DNA of 64,000 nucleotides, taken from assembly GCA_021014325.1 (NCBI GenBank), contig CM037472.1:25467063-25531062 (forward strand). Reading direction: 5' to 3'. Both the position numbers and the translations under genes were made by a program. Position 1 is the first letter of the stretch; the number at the start of each line of letters is the position of its first letter. The notes below the pieces were generated by a model. The model was given only the letters and a program-made list of their open reading frames with translations, searched no databases and was not told the origin of the DNA. Below are positions 50,532 through 63,600 of the stretch, one piece after another. Source of the DNA: Plazaster borealis (lineage: Eukaryota > Echinodermata > Asteroidea > Forcipulatida > Labidiasteridae).

Positions 50532-50922
50532 TTAAAGGCAAAATATACCTTTGGTTTTTGGATCATTTCGATTGTTTTAACCTGTATAAATGTTGATATA
50601 TACAATAGAACTAACATGTGAACATTTCTTTTCAAAAGGTGGTAGCGTTTTCGAGATATCGCCGAAAATCTGGAGCGGTTATGTCCACGCAGGAAGAATA
50701 ATCCGTAAATGGAATACACAATCTGAGAAACGGTTCGTGCAGAAACGTTTCTCAGATTGAAATGTTTCTGAATCCCTCTCTCTAAAACCACATTCCTTTG
50801 AAGGCAATTGTTCTCAAAATGTTATACATTGTGAACAGCTGCAGTGCTTCTTACCAAGTAAGTTTTTATGGTCATTAATTGTTGGAGTAATTACAAAAGG
50901 TGTAGGCCCCTACCCTCTTTAA
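50532..50922. mobile_element. TTAA-flanked MITE, family C, intact copy
   Basis: Starts TTAAAGGCAAAATATACCTT. Core TATCGCCGAAAATCTGGAGC, CAATCTGAGAAACGG and its inverted partner; ends CCTACCCTCTTTAA. Reference for the split copy at 34548. Confidence 0.83.
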
Positions 50923-52865
50923 AGGTTTCAGTTTGGACAATTTAACATACGTTTTCTAAAGTGGTGGTGGGGGGGGGGGGGGAGAAGGGGCAAGGGTTAC
51001 ACACCGTTAGCTTCCGTACAATGCCATCTATAGGTCTATTTCTGGACTGAAAAAAACCCACAGAAAACTTTCATCTCGTGAACTAATTGCTGGGTTTCCA
51101 GTTTCTCGCATCAGCTGGCGATGCACACAGACAGGGGGAAATTGGATTCATTACCAGAATCTCCAAAATGTCTCACTGCCTTGTCCGTTACCAGGAAGGG
51201 CCCGATATAAGATCCGCCACTGTCACGGTCAGTGTTGACGTCTTGTATATCCCCACCCCCTCTCCTCACCTTAAAAAGTTGAATTCACTCTCGGACTGAA
51301 TCAGCTTTTAACCTCCAAAGGTTAGGGAAGACATTTCAAAGCAACAATCATCGAATAATTAACAATCAACAATCAGGGCCTATACATTTTTGTTTGTATA
51401 GAATGAAAAAGATGGTACCTTTTTGAAGCCAGAATTAGCTTTTGAATCAATATTGTTTGAAATCGGCTCTGTGTTGACAACTCAATTATTGAGACAGTTT
51501 GCAAGACGGTTTAACTTGAGCAGGTCATTCTTTTAGCCGTTCATTCATTAAAAGGTAAAGTATGTTAACAATTAATGGAATGACTGCAGGTGGATAGAGG
51601 GTGGGGAGGGGGCATGAACACATCTCTCCTCAATATTGTATTATTTATGTGTTGGGAGATAACACGCGAAAAGCATATTGATATATCCACTGATAACAAC
51701 AAGAACTGCTCATTAGCCTTGCCACCAGTCGCTTCCAATTATGCCTTCAATATCTCAAGGTAAACCCCTGGTAAGCGTCCACCATGCTCAGCGGGCTCTA
51801 CTGCTGCGTGATGTCATATCAGGGAAATGTTGCGTCCAGATGCTAAAACCGGTAGTTTTAACTTCGTTGGACATTATTAGTTGTATAGTTATCGGGTTGA
51901 CATTTTGAGGATCTGCCCCGTTGGCTTTCAAGAAATGTCAATAATAAGTCTATATATAGTAGAACAACCGTAAAACAGTGTTGTGGTTGTTTTTGTTGTT
52001 TTTGTTGTTGTTGTTGTTATTGTTTACTCTTAAAGGTGGGGGCATTCCGGGTTTTTTAAAGCCACTTTTCATACTCTCAAACGTAGCGCAAGGACATCCT
52101 TGCTCTAAGATTCTAAATATATTATCGATATATAAAAAAAGAAAACACTGTTTTTGACTGGTTGGAAAATAAACCTTGAGACTAACGTTAGCTTTATTGA
52201 GTGTGGCTTTAACCATGCCTTGCAGCTTTTCCCATAGTGCATATACATTAGTTACCAATACTTAACGATCACCTTAAAATATGAAAGCCTTTAATGATGC
52301 TAAGTCCCATATTAACTGGCCGATTTGACCCAAATTTATTTTTTACGTTTTAAATATTTTGTGCATTTTCCGTGGCACATGCGAAAGCTTTTGTGTGTTG
52401 TTCGTTTTGAAACAGCATCATCTGTCAAAATTCGCTCAGAAAAAAAATCTTTGAAAACAGTTTCTTTCGGTGAAAATTGGGTCATGCAACTTTAATTCAA
52501 TCTAGCACGTACTGATGGAATCTCAGCGCTCTGATCAAAGGCTTGCAATGTGTAACCGAAGCGCGTGTCACTCGGCGGAGTGAGGCAAAACAGCCTGCCC
52601 TACGACCTTGTTTGCGGTGAAGTTGTGTCCAGGGAAATGTTTCAAATAGCAATAAAATCTTTCACGGAGTGCCTGCCCACGACCATTTATAAAATGCGGT
52701 TTGAAATATTTCTAAAACTTTAAAGCCATGGTATAGATTTCAAAACAATTATTCTTAATTTCAAAATAATACTGAGGTACAAAGCTGTTTACTGCACCCC
52801 AATCGTCAAATGGGTGAATAAAATGAACACACTGTAGACATTATCAAGACACATTTTTTATATAC
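50923..52865. other. Upstream region, no supported gene
   Basis: A long G run at about 50966-50981 and a (TTG)n stretch near 51990-52020. No coding evidence. Confidence 0.4.
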
Positions 52866-53341
52866 CGTCCGTTTGGTAATTGGAACCCACTGTTTGTTTC
52901 AATCCTATATAGTTGTAGATTTAGGCCTTTACCATAAAACTAACCTGTGAACATTTCATTTTAGCGTTTTTGAGATATTGCCGAAAATCTGGAGCGGTTA
53001 TATCCACGCAGGAAGAATAATCTGCATTGGAATACACAATCTGAGAAAGGTTACTGCCAGTAACGCTTCTCAGATTCAAATATTTGGGGATAAAAAGTGA
53101 TATCTTTTTCCATAACCGCAGTACATCTCAGTGAAAAGTTTCTGAAAATGCATTATGTACATCCAAAGCTGCTGTACTTCATATCTTTTTCCACAACTGC
53201 AGTACATCTCAGTGAAAAGTTTCTCAAAATGCATTATGTACACTACATCCAAAGCTGCTGTACTTCTTACCAAGTAAGTTTGTATTGCCATTAAGTTTCA
53301 GAGTCGTTACCAAACGTATGCATTTTTTACAGACCCTTTAA
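52866..53341. mobile_element. MITE family B with internal duplication
   Basis: Left end degenerate (CCGTCCGTTTGGTAATTGG), right end CAGACCCTTTAA. A segment of about 85 bp, beginning ATATCTTTTTCCATAAC and ending GCTGCTGTACTTC, is present twice in tandem (53100-53265). Confidence 0.8.
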
Positions 53342-53696
53342 GCTACACCATTTCCTTTTCTTTTGCTCTAATGAGTCTATTAAGACAGAGACATAAGCAG
53401 AATAACCATGAAACAGTTGTTATTGGATAAACATTATCAGATTGGTTTAAAATGAATGGACTCTGTCACTCAAACCTAATTACAGACAGGGTTCAAGATG
53501 ATGGTTGCACCAAACAAATTATCCTTCAACAGTTTTGAGCTGACGATGGTACACGATACCAGTGAAATGACGATAATCAATTTGCAGCTCAAAAGTATTC
53601 CCCTAAGGTTATGGACAGGGAAAAACAAAATTGTCACAACCCTGCAATGAGGGCTGCTGTCAGCACGTGCTGACATATTGTAATATTTCCATTATC

Positions 53697-54067
53697 TTAA
53701 AGGCATCGTACACATTTGGTAGTTGGAACCTATTGTTTGTTTCAAACCTATATAGTTGTAGATTTATACCATAAAACTAACCTGTGAAAATTTCATTTCG
53801 AAAGGTGGTAGCGTTTTTGAGATATTGCCGACGGTTATGTCCACGCAGGTACACACTCTGAGAAGCGTTACGCGATAAACACTTCTCAGATTCAAATGTT
53901 TTTTGGGATAAAAGGTGATATATTTTTCCATAACCCCAGTACTTTGCAGTGAAAAGTTTCTCAAAATGCATTATACTATCCAAAGCTGCTGTACTTCTTA
54001 CCAATTAAAATTTTAAGTATACATCATTAATTATCAGAGTCATTACCAATCGTGTACGATGCCTCTA
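53697..54067. mobile_element. TTAA-flanked MITE, family B, copy B7
   Basis: Left TTAAAGGCATCGTACACATT, right ACCAATCGTGTACGATGCCT. The core lacks the GAAAATCTGGAGC stretch seen in the others. Confidence 0.83.
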
Positions 54068-55343
54068 ACCACATCGTATACACACTGGTCAGCTCATTAT
54101 GCCATGATATTCTGAGCTAGACCAAGCCACATGTCCATCAAAATGGACAAGGATGTCAATCAAAGGGGGTCAGTGTTTGGTTAGGAGAACGGACAGGCCA
54201 AAACTCTGCCAGCATCATTCAATCGGTACATATGTCAGTTGTCAATGTTAGATGAAACCAATTATATAACTAAAATGAATTAAGCAAACAAATAAGGTTA
54301 AATTAACCCAGGCAATACCTGGACATGTAAACAATACACCTAGATAAAAGAATCGTTGATGACAACATTCAAAACAAACCCCCTTAACCTATGGAAAATG
54401 TTTGGAAGCATGTGCCGACAACGTACCACGGGGCGGTGCAACCAAACAGGTACCTCGCTGGAGGGCAAAAGAAAACTCAATTAGTACCATAGTCATGCAG
54501 GTGTGGTTAACTTAAAAGAAAGCAAAATCATCCCATTGCAATTCCTCTGAGACTGATTTCTTCTGAAACAAAACTAAAAACAAATCACTGGATTCCATTC
54601 GACATCCTTCAAGCAAAACAAAATCGTATCCCGAGGTGACATCAGTTAACCTTCTGATCGGCCCGTTCAGCAGTGATGTCATTATAAAGACCTGGGGGTC
54701 TTTCAAATTAAATAACGCTCAACGCTAATCAGGTTTTGCTGAATACGATATCTTGCAAATCCTTGGAACGGTAAATACACATAACTGATCAACGTTTGTG
54801 TAGCCTGCGAATGCGACAACAAAGGCTGGTGATTTCCGAGACTGAGACAATTTGCCAGGTTCTTGTCACACGAGGAAACTGATGATTAAGGACCCGTACG
54901 ATCCGAAAACATACGCATACATTCCAAAACATTTCCGGTGTATACCTTTAATGACTTCTACGAAATGTCCTCACCGGTTATCCTTGGCGGAGGCAAATTA
55001 GCAAATTAATAATAAACTGCAAGGGTTGACACCATCCATTATCTCTGACGTGTTTGTTATCAGATTCCACGCAACAGATAATAATGTCATTGGAACGTAA
55101 ATATTTGGAGTGCCAAACTAGACGGGGCAGTTGTTTTCCCTCCCCACATCTTCGTTGATGATCCATCACGATTACGCGCAGGAGGAGACGAGGGAACATG
55201 CTTTTGGTCTATGATTTGGGGGTCATGACCCTAAGGGGGTCTTGAGACCCTCATGTATCCTTGATATCCTTCCAGGACATCCGCACCGCGCCCAAAACCC
55301 CTGGTTGCTGAGCGAGGAGGCGAATGTCATGGCGGACACTTTC
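54068..55343. other. Upstream region, no supported gene
   Basis: No repeat or coding signal recognised. Confidence 0.4.
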
Positions 55344-55691
55344 TTAAAGGCACTGAACACGTTTGGAAATTGCCAAAGACCAGTGTTCTCACTTGGTGTA
55401 TCCCAACATATGCATAAAATAACAAGCCTGTGAAAATTTGGAAGAAAATGATGAAAGAAAAAACACCCTTGTTGTACAAATTTGTGTGCTTTCAGATAGG
55501 AATAAAAACTTCTTGCAAGAAGTTTTTATTATTTTAGTGAGAAATTACCTCTTTCTCAAAAACTACGTTACTTCAGAGGGAGTCATTTCCTACAATGTTT
55601 TATACTATCAACAGCTCTCCGTTGTTTGTTACCAAGTAAGTTTTTATGCCAATATTTGTGTTGAGTCTTTACCAAACGACGATACCTTTAA
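55344..55691. mobile_element. TTAA-flanked MITE, family A, copy A5
   Basis: TTAA at both ends; left GGCACTGAACACGTTTGGAA, right ACCAAACGACGATACC. Same orientation as A1. The central palindrome AAACTTCTTGCAAGAAGTTT is perfect. Confidence 0.87.
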
Positions 55692-56639
55692 TTATCACCT
55701 TTCCCCATAACATGGGATGTGTTTATACGGCATGAATAATTATACTTCCATTGGAAGTCCTTGGACGAGGCTATACATCAGTGTCATTTTATTTGGCAAT
55801 CCTTCAGGCAATATACACGGTTTTTACAATGTTTATTCTTCGTAAAAGATTACAATAAATCAAATCCAAATGATGACGTCAAGCAGGAGTATTAATTGAT
55901 GGATTAGTTGAAGGTCATTGTGCAATAAATCTTAAAAAACTAGCAAAAAAACCGCCTCGTAGTTCCACGAAACGCACACAGCTTCTACGAGGACCGTGTC
56001 CGAATTGATGGCTTCTGATTCGGACACGGCCTATGTATAGCCACCAGGCCGTAGAGCCATTCCTATATAGGCGCTAAAGGCTTGCTGAAAAACGACCTTG
56101 TCAAGAGCCACATCATGGACACGCCCCTACCCACAGCATAAGTGTTTTCAAACAGTTTTTCCCAAAATGTACCCGGTCATTAATTCTGAACTTTTACCCT
56201 AACAGGAGAAGACATTTCCCCGCTGCATTTCCTCTGGACAACCATAGGTCGTGTTATATGGGATTTTAGAAACAATACAAGACCAAGCCAATCAAAGAGC
56301 TGTCATGTTTAACCCCAACTTGACTACGCCTCTGATACCTCGACGACTGATATTGCACTAAATAGACCTTCATCCTAATACACAACACAGCTTAATGCAT
56401 CCACGTTTATTAAAGCCACACCTTAAAACAGGAACCAGCCAATATCTTGACATTTCTTATACAAACCGAAGTTCGCGCTCCCAGCAAAATGGCACACTTG
56501 ACTGCAGTCATGACAACCGGTTTCCTGAATGACCTACTATTATCTCAACTACACAATCATTATAGTATCATCCATGAGGCTAGTCTTCCCGATGACGAAA
56601 CCCAGATTGCATCAAGATGGAGGTATCAACTATCCGAGC

Positions 56640-56905
56640 ATTCAAGTCCAGCCCCCCCCCCCCGGACACTCAGTGAGTGATACGAACAATAGGCATACAA
56701 GAGTATCATGGGACTTAAATCCCCATCCGACAACCCACGTTCAAAGTCTTGAGAAAAGACAGAGACGAATTCAGTCTAGCTACCGCCGCAGTCCACTCTC
56801 TATACCCACTCATGGTACAAGGTCCCCTGATAGAGGAAATTACATAAATTGTCGGGGTAACATGTGCATGAACCCCGCCGGTTAAAAGAAGAAGAAGAAG
56901 AAGAG
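56640..56905 (+). mobile_element. Possible retroelement 3' end with (AAG)n tail
   Basis: A unique-looking stretch ends CCCCGCCGGTTAAAAG followed by (AAG)n. The simple tail suggests a SINE/LINE end, but no head or coding motif was found. Confidence 0.25.
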
Positions 56906-59400
56906 AAAAGACCATCAGCTCCCGTGTGGTGTTTGTTATTTATATCTCGCTAACATCAGATGAACATCCTCAAGAAACAGTTTGTTTTAATGACACTCCA
57001 GACAATAGGACAGCAATGGTTCGCCAACATTTTGTGCATGACCTTGCTAGATACTGAATGCCAGTCATCTCGACGTTGATAACGGTATCGGGGTTTATCG
57101 CACAATGTCCCGAGATCAACATCTCCCGGACTGTTCTCCCGAGGATTCCAACCCATGATACCACTGTCCCTAACTCACAAAAATGTCGGATAATTTATCC
57201 AAACTCATGGAGGTATACAAAGGATGCAGGAAGAGGAATCACGGTGACGTGGCGAAAAAATGCACCATTCGTGTCTTCGTCTTAAAACAATTGTTTTGGG
57301 AGACATACGTCTTTTGGCGACAGTAATTGTTTTTAAAGAAACTTTTATGAACTCCCGATGGGCATCCCACTGTTGTTTAACGTAAGTTTTTAAATACATT
57401 ACAATGTTTGTACATTGTACTTGTGAAATTTTTGCCAGAATAAATATTATTATTAGTATTTATTGTATAAAGACTGTGTTGAACCATAGAGAGAGGATCT
57501 CTGTCCTTTCTCTATGGTTGGACAAAGAAATAAAAATAACCTGCCCCAAAGTCTCCCCCTCCATTATTCTAGTATTTGATATTAATTAAGTTTCTTAGTT
57601 TATATCAAGTTATTCCCAGGACCCACCAATACAACGACGAATCCAATTTACAAGCTCGAAGTCATCGTCATCTGACATGTGGTAAGAATTTATTTCACAC
57701 AGAGCAATTCCAGTGATGATTATTAATAATATTGAATATTTGTGTTCATTCACTGGATCATTGCTATTGAAGGTTATATCAAAATGTCTCCAATCCTCAT
57801 AACAGACGCCATAAAGCACGCGCTATAAAGTTATCAGTATTCTTCAAATTGCTGAGTCAACAATCAAAGTATCTTAGTTGCAACAACTTATTTCCTTCAA
57901 TAATTTCCTTCAAAGGGAATAGCACACGCGAAACTGAGACATTATTGTCAGCTGCACAATCACAATTATTATTATTAATAGTATAGGGACGCATGCGTCC
58001 TGTTGACCAATCATGATCGAGAACAACGGTACGTAATAAAACTTGGGTCACCAAGGCTGTAATTGGTCAATAACTTTTGGTACCATGGATCAACTCAGTG
58101 TCACAGAAGAGGTTGACGTAGATCGAGAAAAAACAATGTGGATTTGGGTGGTGACCAATGGCAGATTACGAAACAATAGTTATACAAGTTTACTAAATTT
58201 GAGCACCGCAGTTAAAAACAAAATTCACTCACTGAGCCTTTTAGATATTCATTCCACCACCTCCATGATTCCACAACCATTGGGTACAACAACAACCTCA
58301 GTACACACGTAGTTACAAGAAATCAGTCTGCACCACTTCCATGTAAAAAGAAATACAATACTTATTACCACTTATCTTACATGCCATAGCGTTATCCATA
58401 TGATTGGGACCCCCCTTGCCGATTTACCGAATTTCATTTCGGAATCTCGTGTAATCCAGTAAGACCGCGCAGTGTAAACTTACACAATGAATATGCCACA
58501 TCTCTTTTCAATAACAAGCCAGGTGGAAAATTATGAACAGCGAGCCGCACAACAGAGAGTAACAATTCGGAACAAAACGCTTTTCAAATAAACGAGCCGA
58601 AAAAAAAACGTCTGGGGAAAAAAAACCCTCGGTGAGGTCTGCCGTCTACCAGTTCGCATTGTGGAGACTCAAATGCAACGCGGCTCATCTGTAAGGTCAC
58701 TGGCACCAGTGAATAACTACGAGCATTACTCTTAATAGGTCAGGTTATAGTCAGGTTATATAGGAATTTCAAGAACAGAAAAAAGTATCGTCACACCTTT
58801 AAGGTAAATTGAGCAAATTGTCTCCCTTTTTCAGAATAAATATACACCATACCAGCAGTGCCATAACCAGACATATTTTCTTATTTGATTAATTTGTTTT
58901 AATTTTTAATTTCATTTTATTTATTTATTATATATATTTGTTTTTAGGGGTGGGGGGGGGGGTGGGGGCAAAAAGACATAATTTGGGGGCTTTTAATGTT
59001 ATCCAACCATTCATTTGTGCATTTTTCTTTTCAATCCCATTTCTCCCGCCAAACCCCCTTGCCCATCCCCCCACCCCCACACCCCCGCTGGTAAACCCCA
59101 CTGCAAACCGGCAATACAAAGTGCATAATAGCTTTCGAAGAAACCTGTACTCCAGTCGCCCTTTATGACATAATGATCACAGGAAGTAAGAAATCAAAAG
59201 TGAAAGTGTAGCTGCCGCCATTATTTACGACTCGTTGATTACAAAGACTTCCTAATGTCTGTCATTGCTTGACTGCAGACAATAACTTCATGTATTAATG
59301 TGATGAGTGAGAACAACCAGATACGTAGTGACCCATTTTCAAGACCCAGTATATAACGGGGTAAAGGCAGGAGTATGTTTTTTCTTCTGTTTTTTTCTCG

Positions 59401-59422
59401 CTCTCTCTCTCTCTCTCTCTCT
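59401..59422 (+). repeat. (CT)n microsatellite
   Basis: Eleven CT units. Confidence 0.97.
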
Positions 59423-59541
59423 AGTTTACGGTTCTCATCAAAGTCTGAAATCAATCACATAGGGAGGAACTATTTTTCAGAACTATTGTTTTGAGTTCCC
59501 TGTGTATGCAAACAAACGATGATTATCAACCTCTCTTTTGT

Positions 59542-59542
<1 letters not shown>

Positions 59543-59572
<30 letters not shown>

Positions 59573-59577
59573 AAGAA
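59543..59577 (+). repeat. (AAG)n microsatellite
   Basis: About eleven AAG units. Confidence 0.97.
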
Positions 59578-59655
59578 CTAGAAATTTAGAGTTTGTACTA
59601 CAAACTCTAGGTGTTCGGAAACGAATGTAGGCCTATGAAAAGTAATGTATAAAGC

Positions 59656-59699
59656 TGACGTCATGTGACACTTGATGACGTCATCGAGATGTGACGTCA
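59656..59699. promoter_or_regulatory. Cluster of three CRE palindromes
   Basis: The perfect 8-mer TGACGTCA occurs at 59656, 59676 and 59692, start-to-start 20 and 16 bp. This is the full CREB/ATF site. The cluster lies about 24 kb upstream of the first LTBP exon seen, where distal regulatory DNA or an unrecognised promoter is possible. Function is inferred only from motif density. Confidence 0.4.
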
Positions 59700-60656
59700 A
59701 ATTGTAGATGTAACACATCCCAGTTTAAATAAATGCAACGTTATGATCAATTTCAATAATTTCAAAAGATGTACAGAAGTTAGTATCCTTGTAGCTATAC
59801 ACCAGTTTTCTTTAAAATTACAGAAGGTCCGGTCGGTTGTTGTCTTTTTGTCTCTGTTGCTTTATTCCTCCATACTGCAGATTCTTTCTTCAATGTCCCC
59901 TTTTGCTTGGGAGAGTGTTCGTTTTCAATTATCACCCATACGGCTTGTCAGCATCGACCACAAAAAATAAGACTCACCAATGTCGTTTGTTTAGCTCTTG
60001 GTTCTATATGTTTTGCGCAGTGATTGAGTACGATATACAGTTTCAAAAGTATACCAGGGGCACTAACTATACAGTAGTGTGCTAAAAAAGAAAATCGCGA
60101 AAGAATGTTTAGTCTGAGTGCAGTTAACACTGGGACATTGTTGATTTATTTGTAAAGTATATCCCGTGGCAGTTATGGGGGCTTGAGTCAAAATTAAAAA
60201 GAGGAAGTTAATATCGGAGTGACGTTTTACTCTAACACAGATAATCGGAAACAACAGCAATTAACAAACCGAAAGTAGAATGTTCAGGTGACCACAAAGT
60301 TTCATGACGAGTGGCGAGTCTTTGTGGCTAGCAATCATCCAGTTGTGGGCAACAGTCATATTTATGCAGTAAATGTTAATGAGAGTCTTGGACTGTCTAT
60401 ATTTAAATAAACTTAGCGAAACGAAAGTATTCTTACTCCAAAGATTTATGGTGTCTTACTACGAAGTAGGGTCGCCTATGAGGTTGATCATGATTTATGT
60501 GTGTCGGTAATAATAGGCGTGTCCAACCATTTAAAAACCGACTGAAAGTTTCATACAAAAGAGAATGGTTAGGGTCACGATTTGCAAGGGATACAGGTGA
60601 TCCTTAATTATCCTAAGTGAAGACTGAACAATTTCTTAAAAGTTGTCGTCCAAACC

Positions 60657-60676
60657 AAATAAATAAATAAATAAAT
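60657..60676 (+). repeat. (AAAT)n microsatellite
   Basis: About five AAAT units. Confidence 0.9.
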
Positions 60677-63600
60677 ACAATAAAGCGGAATAACTGAGGG
60701 ATCGCATAACAGGAGACATTTAATTTACGCCGTGTGTGCACTAATTGACTTTTAACATGGAGCGGCCATCTTGTTTTTTTCTATTTAAACCAATGTAACC
60801 AAACCGAGGCTGGAAGGAAAAGATAGTCTGGTCCTCTTCACGATATGAGAATTTGAACTGTCGTTGTCACTGTTGCATGCAGGGTACCTGACACAGATGA
60901 CCACAACACGATGAAGGTTTATGAGTATAGGGTGGGGGAGGGTGGATTGGGGTTAGTGGGCGGGTTTGGGTTAGTGGGCGGGTATACAAATTATGCCGAC
61001 GGGGTAATAACAGTACAGTATTGGTAAGACATCGCACAGACATGGTCACGGTCATAACGTAACGCACAAGGTTTTCGAAATCATTTGGACATTTGTATAT
61101 ATATTTCGATGTTAACACAACGATGTACGTGTCCCACAGTGACCTTGTTACACGCGGGAGTCTATTGGGACTGACAGAGTTATTGTAACCTTAAACTGGG
61201 GACATTAACCCGCCAGTAATTTCTGCTCCTTCCGTAAAACTGCTCCCAATTTGCCCCTCATGGTGACATTAAATGTATTAAGTTCGCGAGGTACATGATT
61301 GTGCGGCAGTGGAGCACCCCAAGAACGGCTCTTGGGGTCTGCTGATTTTATTTCATTAGGCCTACAAACAAATAGAACAAAATGTTTTCCCCAAAATGAT
61401 TTATTTGGAATTGATGGGGTCGAAGGAATTGGGGTCGAGTAGTAACAGGTTATGCCTCTCTCTCCCTCCCCCGCAAACAGAAAACCACAATTTCGGTCTC
61501 TTGCCTCCTCCTATCCTCCCACCCTCCTAACAACCCCCTCGAAAAAGGGAAACCCTGAACCGCGCTTCTCAGGCAGGATGACAGGCTGTTATGTAACCGT
61601 ATTTGTTATTGGCTGTCACTTTAAAAATCAAGTCAAAATAATCCGCAAACATTAGTTTAGCCAAAGAATAAGAATCGTTTTTGTAATCAGTTGCTTCAGT
61701 TTGTGTAAAGTCTAAAGAAACAGGCTAGACCTGTGCGCACCATTCACGGTATTATATTAAAAGCTCTCATTTTTTTGCAAATGCACGAAACCAAAGTGAC
61801 GCTATAACGGGCTACCGAAATAGTCAGTCCCCTTTTAAGGATGTAAGCAGCAAATTGTTCGCCTACGCCAGGGAAGCAGACAAAGATGGCCACGTACGGA
61901 CCACGTGCAACTATTGCGAACAAAGGCCTTAAGTTGTCTAAAACCTGTCTCGCCTAATGTGACTCATGACACCGTTTTAGAAATCTTTAACATGTACATG
62001 TTCCCCGATCAAAACAATGAGTACTTATTATCATTGTTATCAAACGGGCATCAGGTTTTTGTTGCCCTTCCAACCTCGGTTTGGATCCATTAGTTTGAAT
62101 GGAAGAAATACAACATGGTGCTGCCTGCACAAGCTGCTTGGTAATCTGATCTGTGAGGCTGTGTCAAAAAGAAGAAAAAAGAAAAAGAAGAGGGAGAAAA
62201 GAAACTTCGGCTATAACGGCTAACATTGTTTAACTGCAGCTTTTCGGCAATCCGGTCATAGCCACTGCGGACTAGGCCCAATGTAATAAAACCCACCCCT
62301 GCGACTTCACACAAAAACGCAGATTGCTGTCAAGATGCATATAACTTCACTGAAGTCCAGCTCTTTGCAATCATTGAATCAGTCCGGCACTGAAATTTAG
62401 ACTAAATACACGACAAACGGTCCACAACACAAGTCTTTCCAAAGTAAACGTCTTGTCCGGATTCCTTATGTCATAAGAGCACTTGAGACGCATCAAACTG
62501 AAGAGGAAACAGTGTCTGGGTTTGTTGGGCGTGCGGACAAATTGTGGTATCTCAAACAACAATCATTCCCTGGAGGATTAATACTTAAAACTATTGAGTT
62601 TCAGTTAAAAACTTCTTCTTTTTCTTCTCTCGATTTGTACCCAAAACTGGACTTTGTTTCTCAATTCACATTTTAATTGTTTTGTTTTTTTATTTTTTTT
62701 TAATATACAAGGAACGGCTATGTTGAAAACCTCGGAGTGAGTTGCCGGGTACCATTTATTTGATCTCACTCCTTAATTTCTCAAAACGAGTATACTAATA
62801 TTAATAGTTAACCAAGTCAAACCAACCGAACATTCTAAGGAGATCGTGCTTCTTATATAAACAGTTCACCCCGACAAATTCAAGTTCTGTGACCCCCGTC
62901 TTGTTTACGAGTCCATTACGAAGTTACAAAAACCAGACATGCTATTATTTGAAACTCAAAATAGTAATTTTTGAATCTCAATGACCAACTCGTGCGTGTA
63001 TTTGACACTAAACTAGACATTATGTCCACATTACGCGTGTACCTTTTACGAAGGTTATGCGGGAACGAAGTTACAGTGGAAACATTGCTATTATGCAATT
63101 TGACGGAAACAATGCTGGAGCAGCCCAGGTAGTGTTGTCTCACCCATACACGGATTTGCGTAGTTCACCTTGACAATTCCCCTTGATAACGATCTTAGCA
63201 TATATACAGACAGCCCACGCACAACACATTAATACGAGGAAGAATGATCGAACACTGGGAAAAACAATTAAGTTTTATAAATGCTATTCTCGTCATTCTT
63301 TGGTATGCATGACTAAGTCTGGTATGTTGCATTGACATTGAATATGAACGCCATAAAAAAATGTACTGCGGCATACTAGTGAGAGATCTACAGGAGCCAG
63401 ACTGTAGTTGTAAAAAATATAATAAACATGAGATTGAATTATCTTGTTTAAAACATACCGTGGATAATCTGTACATTAAATCATAGACTGTTCTAGCTCT
63501 AATGTTTAAATAACAAAGCGAAATAACATATAACTTGTACAGTCTTGCTATAAATATTTGCAGCATGATGTAAAGGTATACGGTACTATACATTAAAGCT

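Noticed and set aside
51087..51299. 70-codon plus-strand frame as an exon
   Set aside because: No domain was recognised on either strand and no neighbouring exon of matching phase was found.
56715..56915. Minus-strand frame starting MVFSLLLLLLLTGG, a textbook signal peptide, as first LTBP exon
   Set aside because: The Leu run is just the (AAG)n microsatellite read backwards, and no phase-2 donor or conserved sequence follows.
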